DNA from: Streptomyces iconiensis
Lineage (GTDB): Bacteria > Actinomycetota > Actinomycetes > Streptomycetales > Streptomycetaceae
Reading direction: 5' to 3'
DNA: 64,000 bases
Assembly: GCF_028657195.3 (NCBI RefSeq)
Contig: NZ_JANCPR020000008.1
Span: 62,001 to 126,000, forward strand
A program made the translations under genes and the position numbers. A model generated the notes under the pieces. It did not search any database and was not told where the DNA came from. It saw only the letters and a program-made list of their open reading frames with translations. This document shows positions 39,676 through 48,190 of the stretch, in pieces; position 1 is the first letter of the stretch; each line of letters opens with the position of its first letter.

Positions 39676-41237
39676 GCAGCAGAACCGCAGGTCCCCAGCC
39701 AGGCCCCCCGGACGCGGGCCCTCCGCCCTCCTCGCCCCGGCTGCGCTGGCTCGCCCTCGCCGTCCTCGTACTGGCCGTGCTGCTCGTCGGCATCGACGCC
39801 ACCGTTCTCGGCCTGGCGGCGCCCTTCCTCAGCGAGGACCTGCGGCCCTCCAGCACCCAGCTCCTGTGGATCGGCGACGTCTACTCGTTCGTCATCGCCG
39901 GTCTCCTCGTCTCCATGGGCAGCCTCGGCGACCGCGTCGGCCGCAAGAAGCTGCTGCTCACGGGCGCCGTGGCCTTCGGCCTCATCTCCGCGCTGACCGC
40001 CTACGCGAGCAGCGCCGAGACGATGATCCTGTGGCGTGCGCTCATGGGCGTCGCGGGCGCGACCCTCATGCCCTCCACGCTCGCGCTCATCCGCAACCTC
40101 TTCCCCGACCGGCGCGAGCGCAGCCTCGCCGTGGGCATCTGGGGCGCCATGGCCTCGGCGGGTACCGCCGTCGGGCCTGTGATCGGCGGGTTCCTGCTGG
40201 AGCACTTCTGGTGGGGCTCGGTCTTCCTGATCAACCTGCCCGTGATGGCCGTGCTCGTACTCGTCGGCATCAAGCTGCTGCCCGAGTCCAAGAACCCGGC
40301 ACCCGGCCCCTGGGACCTGCCCAGCGTCGGCCTGTCCATGGCCGGCATCGTCGGGGTCGTCTACGCCGTCAAGGAGGCCGCCGCCTACGGTCCCCGCTGG
40401 GATGTCGCGGTCACCGCCGTGGTCGGCGTGCTCGCGCTCGTCTCGTTCGTACGGCGCCAACTGCGCCTGGAACACCCGCTGCTGGACATGCGGCTGTTCC
40501 GCAACCGCGGCTTCACCGGTGCCGTACTGGCCGATCTGCTCACCATCCTCGGGCTGTCGGGGCTGGTCTTCTTCCTCAGCCAGTTCCTCCAGATGGTGCA
40601 GAGCCGCACGCCCTTCGAGGCCGGGCTCGCCGAACTGCCCGCAGCCATCGGCTCGGTGGTCACGGGGCTCCTGGCGGGCCACATCGCGCGGCGCACCTCC
40701 GTACGCGGTTCCGTCTCCGGCGGGCTCGCCGCCGTGGGGCTGGCGCTGGGCGCCTGCGCGTGGCTCCAGGTGACGACCGGATATGTGCTGCTGGGCAGCG
40801 TCCTGCTCGTCGTGGGACTCGGTGCGGGCCTGGCCTTCACCGTCACGGCCGACGTGATCCTCTCCAGCGTCCCCAAGGAGCAGGCGGGCGCCGCCTCCGC
40901 CGTCTCCGAGACCGCCTACGAGCTGGGCGCCGCGCTCGGCATCGCCCTGCTCGGCTCGGTCGTCACCGGTGTCTACCGCTCCTTCCCCACCCCCTCGGGC
41001 GTGCCGGAGGGGGCGGCCGATGAGGCCAGGCACTCGCTGGGCGAGGCCGTCGAGACCGCGCACACCCTGCCGGGCGGTGCGGGCGAGCGGCTGCTGGCGA
41101 CCGCGCAGGAGACGTTCACGGACGGGCTGCGCCTCGGCGCCGGTGTCGGCTCGGTGATCCTGCTGGCCACCGCGCTGCTCGCCTGGCGGCTGCTGCGCGG
41201 GCAGAAGCTGGAGGAGAGCCCCGCCGAACTCCCGTAA
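39672..41237 (+). CDS. MFS multidrug efflux transporter, DHA2 (14-TMS) type
   Basis: Proton-antiport drug exporter of the QacA/SmvA-like DHA2 group, 521 residues with 14 predicted spans. TM1 carries LVGIDATVLGLAAPFL, the loop 2-3 motif A is GSLGDRVGRKKLL, motif B lies in WRALMGVAGATLMP, and motif C in AMASAGTAVGPVIGG (TM5). It is coupled to the preceding TetR gene. The drug range cannot be predicted; QacA-like pumps export cationic dyes and biocides. Only 19 bp separate it from the next, convergent gene. Confidence 0.92.
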   Translation: MSSRTAGPQPGPPDAGPPPSSPRLRWLALAVLVLAVLLVGIDATVLGLAAPFLSEDLRPSSTQLLWIGDVYSFVIAGLLVSMGSLGDRVGRKKLLLTGAVAFGLISALTAYASSAETMILWRALMGVAGATLMPSTLALIRNLFPDRRERSLAVGIWGAMASAGTAVGPVIGGFLLEHFWWGSVFLINLPVMAVLVLVGIKLLPESKNPAPGPWDLPSVGLSMAGIVGVVYAVKEAAAYGPRWDVAVTAVVGVLALVSFVRRQLRLEHPLLDMRLFRNRGFTGAVLADLLTILGLSGLVFFLSQFLQMVQSRTPFEAGLAELPAAIGSVVTGLLAGHIARRTSVRGSVSGGLAAVGLALGACAWLQVTTGYVLLGSVLLVVGLGAGLAFTVTADVILSSVPKEQAGAASAVSETAYELGAALGIALLGSVVTGVYRSFPTPSGVPEGAADEARHSLGEAVETAHTLPGGAGERLLATAQETFTDGLRLGAGVGSVILLATALLAWRLLRGQKLEESPAELP

Positions 41238-41256
41238 CCGCGTGCCCGGTTGGTGT

Positions 41257-41829
41257 TCAGTCGGGCAGGAGGTGGGTGACGAGGGTGCGGGTCCAGTCGG
41301 GGGTGAGGGGCTGGTCGGTGAAGACGGCGCGGTAGTAGAGGGGGGCGAGCAGGGCGTCGGTGGCGTGTTCGACGGTGGGGGTGTGGTGGCCGCGTGCCTG
41401 GTCGCGTTCGAGCATGGCGCGGAGCTGTTGTTGGCGTTCTGCGGTGCAGGCGCTCGCGCCCTGTTCGCCGGCGGCGCCAATGGTGGCGCGTACCAGGGGC
41501 AGGGTGTCGGGGTCGGTGAGGTCCCTGGCCAGGTCGGACGCGTAGCGTTCCAGGTCGCCGCGCAGGCTTCCGGTGTCGGGTACGACGATGTCGCCGGAGA
41601 AACGGCTGGTGGCCACGTCGGTGAACAGCTCTCCCACCGAGCCCCAGCGGCGGTAGACCGTGGTGGCGTGCACGCCCGCGTGGGCGGCCACGACCGGGAT
41701 GGTCAGCGGCTCACCGCCCTGCTCGGCCAGCAGTTCCCCGACGGCCCGGTGGACGGCCGCGCGGATACGCGCCGAGCGGCCACCGGGGCGGCTGCCGGTA
41801 CGGGACGGAAGCGAAGCCGGAGTGGACAT
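41257..41829 (-). CDS. TetR-family regulator divergent from Old Yellow Enzyme
   Basis: A 190-residue TetR protein. The helix-turn-helix is at about residues 20-65 (RIRAAVHRAVGELLAEQGG, IPVVAAHAGVHATTVYRRWGS) and the C-terminal domain resembles the TetR_C group of flavoenzyme-linked repressors. It is divergent from the flavin oxidoreductase gene. A large palindromic operator lies between them, with one arm inside its own core promoter, so it should repress both genes. GATACT ends 6 bases before its ATG. Confidence 0.92.
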   Translation of the reverse strand: MSTPASLPSRTGSRPGGRSARIRAAVHRAVGELLAEQGGEPLTIPVVAAHAGVHATTVYRRWGSVGELFTDVATSRFSGDIVVPDTGSLRGDLERYASDLARDLTDPDTLPLVRATIGAAGEQGASACTAERQQQLRAMLERDQARGHHTPTVEHATDALLAPLYYRAVFTDQPLTPDWTRTLVTHLLPD

Positions 41830-41840
41830 GCACCCAGTAT

Positions 41841-41919
41841 CGCACTGATCACTGCGTTTCAGATGCAGTGATCAGTGCGTTTGTGTTACGTTGAGGTTGT
41901 AAACGCAACGATCACTGCG
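41841..41919. promoter_or_regulatory. Palindromic TetR operator array
   Basis: Perfect 15-bp arms CGCACTGATCACTGC (41841-41855) and GCAGTGATCAGTGCG (41865-41879) flank a 9-base spacer. A third related site, AAACGCAACGATCACTGC, lies at 41901-41918 near the flavoenzyme promoter. The core of each is a TGATCA-centred palindrome. The array covers the promoter region of both divergent genes. Confidence 0.85.
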
Positions 41920-41950
41920 AGGCTTGAGTGCCTCGGGAGGTGAGTACAGC

Positions 41951-43042
41951 TTGTCCAAGCAAGAGTCCCCGGGGCCCGAGATGCGCCGCCCGCTGCGGCT
42001 GCGGGAGGTCACGGTCCCCAACCGGATATGGATGTCTCCCATGGCCCAGTACTCCGCGGGAGCCGACGGAAAGCCGACCGACTGGCACCTGGTGCACTAC
42101 GGCGCACGGGCGGTCGGCGGTGCGGGCCTGGTCATGGTCGAGGCCACGGCCGTGGGCCCTTCGCAGCGGACCACGTCGGCCGACCTCGGGATCTGGAACG
42201 AGGAGCAGGCCGCCGCGCACCGGCGCCTGACCTCGTTCATCGCTGAGCGCGGCGCGGTTCCCGCGATCCAGCTGCTGGCCGCCGGCAGGAAGGGGTCGCA
42301 CCAGGTTCCCTGGGAAGGCGAGGGGCAGAACGGTCCGGTGAGCGTGGCCGACGGCGGCTGGCAGACCATCGGGCCCTCGGCGGTCCCGCTGGGCGACCTG
42401 AGCGTTCCCCGGGAAGCCGACCGTGCCGACATGGACGAGGTCGTCGAGGCATTCGCCCAGGCGGTCCGGATGTCACACCTGGCGGGATACGAGGCCGTCG
42501 AGATCCACGCAGCGCACGGCTACATCGTGCACCAGTTCCTGTCCCCGCTCTCGAACCACCGCACGGACGAGTACGGCGGGAGCCTGCAGAACCGGATGCG
42601 CCTTCCGCTGCGCGTGGCCCGCGCCGTACGTGAAGCCTTCCCGGCGGAGAAGCCCGTCTTCTTCCGCGTCACAGCGACGGACTGGGCCGAAGGTGGCATC
42701 ACCCCCGACGAGGCGGCGACGTTCGCCAAGGAGCTGGCGGCAGTGGGCATCGACCTCCTGGACATCTCGTCCGGTGGGGCGGTACGGAGCCGGGAGGCAC
42801 GCGCGCCCGCGCGGGAAGGGGTGCACGTCGGGTTCGCCGACGCGCTCAAGACGGCATCGGGGCTCGCCGTCGCCCCTGTCGGACAGATCGGCATGCGGCA
42901 GGCCGGCGAGCTTGTGGCCGACGGCCGCGCCGACGCGGTGCTGATGGGGCGCCCCCTGCTGCGCGATCCGTACCTTCCCCTGCGCGACCGGCCCGACGAC
43001 AAGGCGGCCTGGCCGAGGCAGTACCACCGCGCGCTGGTATAG
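41951..43042 (+). CDS. NADH:flavin oxidoreductase, Old Yellow Enzyme (YqjM-like)
   Basis: FMN-dependent ene-reductase, about 363 residues, (beta/alpha)8 barrel. The substrate-binding HAAHGYIVHQF (His pair) and SNHRTDEYGGSLQNRMR are typical of the YqjM class, and GMRQAGELVADGRADAVLMGRPLL binds the FMN phosphate. The position of the redox-tuning Cys in YqjM (SPM-C-MYS) is Ala here (SPMAQYSA). The start is uncertain: TTG 41951 has GGAGG 10 bases upstream; TTG 41924 or ATG 41981 are alternatives. Control by the divergent TetR suggests induction by an electrophile or substrate. Confidence 0.9.
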   Translation: MSKQESPGPEMRRPLRLREVTVPNRIWMSPMAQYSAGADGKPTDWHLVHYGARAVGGAGLVMVEATAVGPSQRTTSADLGIWNEEQAAAHRRLTSFIAERGAVPAIQLLAAGRKGSHQVPWEGEGQNGPVSVADGGWQTIGPSAVPLGDLSVPREADRADMDEVVEAFAQAVRMSHLAGYEAVEIHAAHGYIVHQFLSPLSNHRTDEYGGSLQNRMRLPLRVARAVREAFPAEKPVFFRVTATDWAEGGITPDEAATFAKELAAVGIDLLDISSGGAVRSREARAPAREGVHVGFADALKTASGLAVAPVGQIGMRQAGELVADGRADAVLMGRPLLRDPYLPLRDRPDDKAAWPRQYHRALV

Positions 43043-43085
43043 CGCCGGCGCGTTACCCCCGAACCCCCGCGGCGCTACGGGCCTT

Positions 43086-45746
43086 TCAGTGCCGGCGCCT
43101 CGGTGTGGGCGCCTCTCTGGCCGCTGCATCCGCGGCCTTCTGGATCCGGGCGACGGTCTTGGCGGGAGCCGCCTCGCCCAGGACCAGGTCGCGCAGCGCG
43201 GGCCCCACCTCGTCCCGCACCAGGTCCGGATACCAGTCGCCCAGCCGGGGGTTGACCAGGTTCCGGCCCGCCGCCTCGTATGCCTCGTGCGCCGACGCCA
43301 GGCCCCGCGGCAGGTCCGCCGGGCGCTCGGCGTTGCGCAGGCTGGACAGCGAGGACGCCGAGCGCGTGAAGTCGCGCGCCGCTGTCCCGCTGAGCATCCG
43401 CCGCAGCAGTTCCATGCCGCCTTCCGGATTTCCCGCTTCCGCCGGCACGAGGAACGGCTCGCTGGGCCCTGCCCACAGCGTCCCGTACGGCATCGCGTCG
43501 GACGAGGTGATCGCCGGTCCAGCGCCCACAGCGGGGGAGAGCTTCTTCTCCTCGGCGAAGGGCCTGGCCTCCTGCTCCAGCCAGGTGCCGTTGGGGATGA
43601 ACACGGCTTCGCGCCGCGCCCATACCCGCTGTGAGTCGATGTGGTCGTAGCCGGAGCTGCGCCTCGCGACGAGACCGAGCGCCCCCAACTGGTGGTACGC
43701 CTCGAACACCTCACGCACCGCGTCGTGCCGCCATGCGCCGCCCTCCAGGTTGTCGATGGCCTCCAGCGCCTTCCTGCCGCCGACCTGGCCGATCGCCGGG
43801 AGCACGCAGAAGGTGAGGTACTGCGGGAACCGGCCGGCGAAGATCCAGCCGTCGATGCCCTCCTTCTTCGCCTCGGAGCACAGCGCGAGCATGTCGTCCC
43901 AGGTACGCGGATACTCCCAGCCGTGCTCCTCCAGCAGTTCGGGTACGTACCACAGCCCGTACACCGTCTGCGCGTACGAGAGCACATGCACGCCCCTGCG
44001 GCCCAGCACGCCGGCCTCCACCGCACCCGGACGCAGCGTCTCCCGCACGGTCTTGGACGGGTCGTCGAGGGAAGGCGCCTCCAACAGGGGCGTCAGGTCC
44101 GCGAGTTGGCCGTCCCCCGCGAGTGCGAGCGTGTCCAGAGGCCGGGCGCCCGAGTTGTTGACCAGATCCGGCGGATCGCCGGAGGTCAGACGCGGCTGCA
44201 CCTCCTTCTGGACGGCAGTCACCTGTCGTGTCTTCACCAGGCCGGCGCCGAACGCCTTCTCGTACGAGCCGCCGGCCTTGTCCACGTACGACGCGGAGAC
44301 GGCCCCGTTGAAGAGAACGGCGGACACGCCCGCGCCGCTCCGTACCCCGAGCGGGTTGGCCGGCCCCTTCCGTACGCCCTTCGCCCCGCCGCCGCCCGCA
44401 CCCGGACGCAGCGCCCAGTACACCCCGCCGCCCGCCCCCGTCGCACCCAGCGCCGAGAGCCCGGCCAGCGCCCGTCGCCGCGAGAGACCACGGCGCGGCG
44501 CCGCGCCTCCGGGAGGGGCGGACCGACTCGCGGGGGCGGCCGGAGCGGGGGCGGGCGCCGGAGCCGTCGTTGCTGCCGGGGCGATGGGGCGAGTGGGCGC
44601 CGGGGGAGCGGACGCGGCTGGTGGCGGGGCCTCGGCGGCGGGTGCTTCCGGTGTGGCCTCGGCGGTGAACACCTCGGCCTCGCGCTGTACGACCGAGCCG
44701 GAGTTGGAATCCGCGTACGCATCCGGGCCCGGGCCCGAGTCCGAGCCCGAGTCCGAGCCCGCATCCGGACCGGAGCCCGAGCCCGCCCCCGGCCGCTCTC
44801 TCCCGTCCTGGTCCCCGCCATGTCCGGGCCCGGGCATGGGCGCAGGCGGGTCGTTCGTTCCTCCGTCGCTCTCCAGGATGTCCGACGCCAGCGTCAGCAG
44901 CGCCCGCGTGACCGGTACGGGGAGCCAGCCCGTGTACGGTCCTGCGGGGCCGTGGCGGTCCTCGATGCGCGTGAGCGAGGGCCGTGACTCCGGGTCCCTG
45001 GCCAGGCACTCCCGCGCCAACTCCCGCAGCCCGGGCGGCAGATGGTCCACCCTTGGCTCCTCGTGGACCGTGCGGTACATCAGGACCTGCGGGTCGGCCG
45101 AGCCGTACGGGCCCCGGCCGGTGAGCGCGTGGACCACCACGCCGCCGAGCGCGAACACGTCGGTGGCGCCCGAGACGGGCGGGCCGTCCGAACTGACCTG
45201 TTCGGGCGCCATGTAGCCCGGTGTTCCCAGGGCCATACCGGTGTGGGTGAGCGCGCTGTGCGCGGCGGAGTGCGCGATGCCGAAGTCGATGACGCGGGGC
45301 CCGTCGGCTGCCAGCAGCACATTGGAGGACTTGAGGTCGCGGTGCACCAGGCCGCGCGCGTGCAGCGCGGTGAGGGCGCGTGCGAGCCCGGCGGCCAGCA
45401 GGCGGACCGTATCGGCGGGCAGCGGGCCATGATCGGTGACCGCGTCGGTCAGCGAGATGCCGGGCACATAAGCGGTGGCCATCCACGGAGGGTCGCCGTC
45501 CGGTTCGGCGTCCACGACGGGGGCGACAAACGGACCGCCGACCAGCCTGGCCGCTGCCACCTCGCGCGCGAAGCGCCTGCGGAAGTGCGGGTCGTCGGCG
45601 AGCTCGGGCCGCGCCGTCTTGACCGCGACCGTACGGCCCCCCGCTGAACGTGCGAGATAGACCCGGCCCATCCCGCCACCGCCGAGCACTCCCACAAGCC
45701 GGTACGGACCAAGCCGCTCCGGATCGCCCGTGGTCAGCGACCTCAC
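43086..45746 (-). CDS. Ser/Thr protein kinase fused to sugar-binding-protein domain
   Basis: An 886-residue two-module protein. Residues about 5-265 are a Hanks-type kinase: glycine loop VLGGGGMGRVY, ATP Lys in VAVKTARPE, HRDLKSSN, DFGIAHS and APEQ are intact, so it should be active. A disordered Gly/Ser/Asp then Pro/Ala linker follows (about 290-410). A basic twin-Arg-like stretch plus hydrophobic segment (SRRRALAGLSALGATGAGG, about 417-440) can act as the membrane crossing. The rest (about 450-880) resembles an ABC-type sugar-binding protein of the NgcE (N-acetylglucosamine/diacetylchitobiose) kind: TSGDPPDLVNNSG, YGLWYVPELLEEHGWEYP, and FIPNGTWLEQE. An extracellular sugar sensor with a cytosolic kinase is the natural reading. 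GTG 45746 follows GGGGGAGGTTTCG. Confidence 0.88.
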   Translation of the reverse strand: MRSLTTGDPERLGPYRLVGVLGGGGMGRVYLARSAGGRTVAVKTARPELADDPHFRRRFAREVAAARLVGGPFVAPVVDAEPDGDPPWMATAYVPGISLTDAVTDHGPLPADTVRLLAAGLARALTALHARGLVHRDLKSSNVLLAADGPRVIDFGIAHSAAHSALTHTGMALGTPGYMAPEQVSSDGPPVSGATDVFALGGVVVHALTGRGPYGSADPQVLMYRTVHEEPRVDHLPPGLRELARECLARDPESRPSLTRIEDRHGPAGPYTGWLPVPVTRALLTLASDILESDGGTNDPPAPMPGPGHGGDQDGRERPGAGSGSGPDAGSDSGSDSGPGPDAYADSNSGSVVQREAEVFTAEATPEAPAAEAPPPAASAPPAPTRPIAPAATTAPAPAPAPAAPASRSAPPGGAAPRRGLSRRRALAGLSALGATGAGGGVYWALRPGAGGGGAKGVRKGPANPLGVRSGAGVSAVLFNGAVSASYVDKAGGSYEKAFGAGLVKTRQVTAVQKEVQPRLTSGDPPDLVNNSGARPLDTLALAGDGQLADLTPLLEAPSLDDPSKTVRETLRPGAVEAGVLGRRGVHVLSYAQTVYGLWYVPELLEEHGWEYPRTWDDMLALCSEAKKEGIDGWIFAGRFPQYLTFCVLPAIGQVGGRKALEAIDNLEGGAWRHDAVREVFEAYHQLGALGLVARRSSGYDHIDSQRVWARREAVFIPNGTWLEQEARPFAEEKKLSPAVGAGPAITSSDAMPYGTLWAGPSEPFLVPAEAGNPEGGMELLRRMLSGTAARDFTRSASSLSSLRNAERPADLPRGLASAHEAYEAAGRNLVNPRLGDWYPDLVRDEVGPALRDLVLGEAAPAKTVARIQKAADAAAREAPTPRRRH

Positions 45747-45914
45747 CCGAAACCTCCCCCTGAGCCCCGCCACGGATCATGGCGCAGGCGTCAGTATCAC
45801 CCAACAGCGCGCCGGGCGGGGGCAGTCGGGGCGGGCCCGGGGCGGGCAGAGCGACGGACCGTACGGGAGGACGGGGCGGGGGAGGGGCCGGCTACGCGGT
45901 CGCGCGGTGTGCGC

Positions 45915-46625
45915 TTACGCCGCCTTCGCCTTCGTGGCGTAGATGTCCACGTACTCCTGGCCGGAAAGGCGCATCACGTCGCTCATGACCTCGTCGGTCA
46001 CGGCCCGCAGCACATAGCGGTCGCGGTCCATGCCCTCGTAGCGGGAGAAGTCCAGCGGCTCACCGAAGCGGACGGTGATACGGCGCCCGCCGCCGATCTT
46101 CGGCAGGCCCTTGCCGCCTGGCTGCACCTCGTCGGTGCCGATCATCGCGAACGGCACGACCGGTGCGCCCGTCATCAGCGCCAGCCGCGCGATGCCGGTA
46201 CGGCCCCGGTAGAGGCGGCCGTCGGGGGAGCGGGTGCCCTCGGGGTAGATGGCGAAGACCCTGCCCTCTTCCAGCACGCGGTTCCCTGTCATCAGCGCGG
46301 CCACTCCACCGCGCCCGCCGTCACGGTCGACGGGGATCATGCCGACCCCGGTGAAGAACCAGGCCATCAGGCGGCCCTTGAGGCTCTTGCCCGTGACGTA
46401 CTCGTCCTTGCCGAGGAAGAACGCCTGGCGCCGGATGACCAGCGGCAGGATCATCGAGTCGATGAACGTGAGGTGATTTCCCGCCAGGATCACAGGCCCT
46501 GAGCCCGGGATGCGCTCAGCCCCTTCGATCTGCGGCCTGAACAGCACGCGAAGAAGCGGGCCGAGCACTGCCTTGATCAGCCGGAAACGGGACAACGGAC
46601 CCTCCGCCCAGTCGGTATCGGTCAT
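45915..46625 (-). CDS. 1-acyl-sn-glycerol-3-phosphate acyltransferase family
   Basis: PlsC-like membrane-associated acyltransferase, 236 residues, that would acylate lysophosphatidic acid in phospholipid synthesis. The catalytic NHLTFID (His-x4-Asp) block, the GVGMIPVDR block and the substrate-binding YPEGTRSPDG are all in order. The N-terminal segment is weakly hydrophobic. ATG 46625 precedes TDTDWAEG and is the first plausible start; the frame continues upstream without protein-like sequence. It is divergent from the glycerophosphodiesterase gene, so two phospholipid-related genes share a control region. Confidence 0.93.
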   Translation of the reverse strand: MTDTDWAEGPLSRFRLIKAVLGPLLRVLFRPQIEGAERIPGSGPVILAGNHLTFIDSMILPLVIRRQAFFLGKDEYVTGKSLKGRLMAWFFTGVGMIPVDRDGGRGGVAALMTGNRVLEEGRVFAIYPEGTRSPDGRLYRGRTGIARLALMTGAPVVPFAMIGTDEVQPGGKGLPKIGGGRRITVRFGEPLDFSRYEGMDRDRYVLRAVTDEVMSDVMRLSGQEYVDIYATKAKAA

Positions 46626-46869
46626 GCGCACGGGTGCGCAGATGAGGACGATACTCGCCGCTACTGGTGAGTTGCACACCGGGTTCATTGCACCGTTACG
46701 ACGAGTTGACGCGGATTCCCCCCGTATTGCTCCGTGCCTGCCCTCCACCGGTCGCGTGTTTCCCCTGTGTTCCGACTTATGTCTCCCACTTGTCGAACAG
46801 CCGGACCTACGATCAAGCAGTCGTTTGGCAGGTGCCGGACACCGGCGCCACGGAGTTGAAGGAGAGCGC

Positions 46870-48048
46870 ATGGGTCAGGAGCAGCAGCCCGGACGGAGAA
46901 CCCTGCTCGGGGCGGCGGTGCTCGGCGCTGCGGCCACCGGCGCCGTCGCACTGGGCCCCGCCGGTACGGCACACGCGGCGGGCCCCGCACAGGCGGCGGC
47001 AGGGAAGGACCGCGGCAGCCCTGACCACGGACGGTTGCCCGTACCCGCCGTCGTCGCGCACCGAGGCACCAGCGGATACCGCCCCGAGCACACCCTCGGC
47101 TCCTACCAGCTCGCGCTCGACATGGGTGCCGACGTCATCGAACAGGACCTCGTCCCCACCAAGGACGGCCACCTGGTCTGCCGTCACGAGAACGACATCA
47201 CCGCGACCACCGACGTCTCCGAGCACCCCGAGTTCGCCGGCCGCAAGACCACCAAGAAGGTCGACGGCGCCGAACTGACGGGATGGTTCACCGAGGACTT
47301 CACGCTCAAGGAGCTGAAGACGCTGCGCGCCAAGGAGCGCATCCCCAAGCAGCGCCAGCACAACACCCTCTACGACGGCCGCTGGGACGTACCCACCTTC
47401 GAGGAGGTCCTCGACTGGGCCGAGGAGCAGGGCAAACGGCGCGGGCGCCGCGTCTGGCTGCACATCGAGACCAAGCACCCCACCTACTTCCGCAAGCTGG
47501 GCCTCGGTCTGGAGAAGCCGCTCGCCCGCCTCCTGCGCAGATACGGACGGCACAGGGCCGGCTCACCGAACTTCGTGCAGTCCTTCGAGCCCTCCAGCAT
47601 CCAGAAGCTGGCCGAACTGCTCGACTGCCCCGGCGTCGTGCTGCTGTCCGGACTCGCCTCGCGGCCCTGGGACTTCGTGGAGGCGGGCGACCCGCGTACC
47701 GTCGCCGACCTCGTCAAGCCGGACGGGCTGAAGTGGATCGCGCGCTTCGCACGGGGCATCGGGCCCACCCTCGACCTCGTCATCCCCCGCAAGCCCGACG
47801 GCACCCTCGGCGAGGCCACCACCCTGGTACGGGACGCGCACGCGCAGAAGCTGGTCCTGCACCCCTACACGATGCGCAACGAGAACTCCTTCCTGCCCGT
47901 CGACTTCCGCAAGGGCAGCGACCCCAACGCGTACGGGGACGCCTTCGGCGCCTTCCGGCGGTACTTCGAGACCGGTATCGACGGGATCTTCTCCGACAAC
48001 TGCGACACCGCGCTCCTCGCGGCCGAGGACTTCCGCGCCAAGAAGTGA
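46870..48048 (+). CDS. Exported glycerophosphodiester phosphodiesterase
   Basis: A 392-residue secreted enzyme that hydrolyses glycerophosphodiesters to glycerol-3-phosphate and an alcohol. A Tat-type signal (QPGRRTLLGAAVLGAAATG, cleavage after AHA near residue 36) precedes a GDPD TIM barrel. Motifs: VVAHRGTSGYRPEHTLGSY with the first catalytic His, then Glu/Asp metal ligands in VIEQDL and the second His in DGHLVCRHEND; HIETKHP is also conserved. AAGGAGAGCGC is a good ribosome site before ATG 46870. Related secreted GDPDs respond to phosphate starvation, and a weak GTTCAT/GTTGAC direct-repeat pattern lies at 46683-46715. Confidence 0.93.
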   Translation: MGQEQQPGRRTLLGAAVLGAAATGAVALGPAGTAHAAGPAQAAAGKDRGSPDHGRLPVPAVVAHRGTSGYRPEHTLGSYQLALDMGADVIEQDLVPTKDGHLVCRHENDITATTDVSEHPEFAGRKTTKKVDGAELTGWFTEDFTLKELKTLRAKERIPKQRQHNTLYDGRWDVPTFEEVLDWAEEQGKRRGRRVWLHIETKHPTYFRKLGLGLEKPLARLLRRYGRHRAGSPNFVQSFEPSSIQKLAELLDCPGVVLLSGLASRPWDFVEAGDPRTVADLVKPDGLKWIARFARGIGPTLDLVIPRKPDGTLGEATTLVRDAHAQKLVLHPYTMRNENSFLPVDFRKGSDPNAYGDAFGAFRRYFETGIDGIFSDNCDTALLAAEDFRAKK

Positions 48049-48140
48049 GCGGGAAGAGGTACGGCGCGAACGGGACGAGGTACGGCGTGAGCGGGAAGCC
48101 CGGGTGAGCGGGCCGTACGGCATCTACGCCAACGGGTGAA

Positions 48141-48176
48141 GCGCCGCCCGTGCCGCAACCACGGTGCGGGCGGCGC
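48141..48176 (+). terminator. Hairpin after glycerophosphodiesterase gene
   Basis: GCGCCGCCCG (48141-48150) pairs with CGGGCGGCGC (48167-48176), extended inward by CCG/CGG after a 2-base mismatch. It lies 93 bp after the stop. Confidence 0.6.
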
Positions 48177-48190
48177 GCGTGCAGCGCCAC

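Noticed and set aside
39555..41480. 641-codon open frame opposite the DHA2 exporter
   Set aside because: Antisense shadow with Gly/Asp/His/Gln-rich composition and no recognised domain.
43711..45804. 697-codon frame overlapping the kinase gene on the same strand
   Set aside because: Frame-shifted shadow of the kinase-SBP gene; Arg/Gly-rich with no motif.
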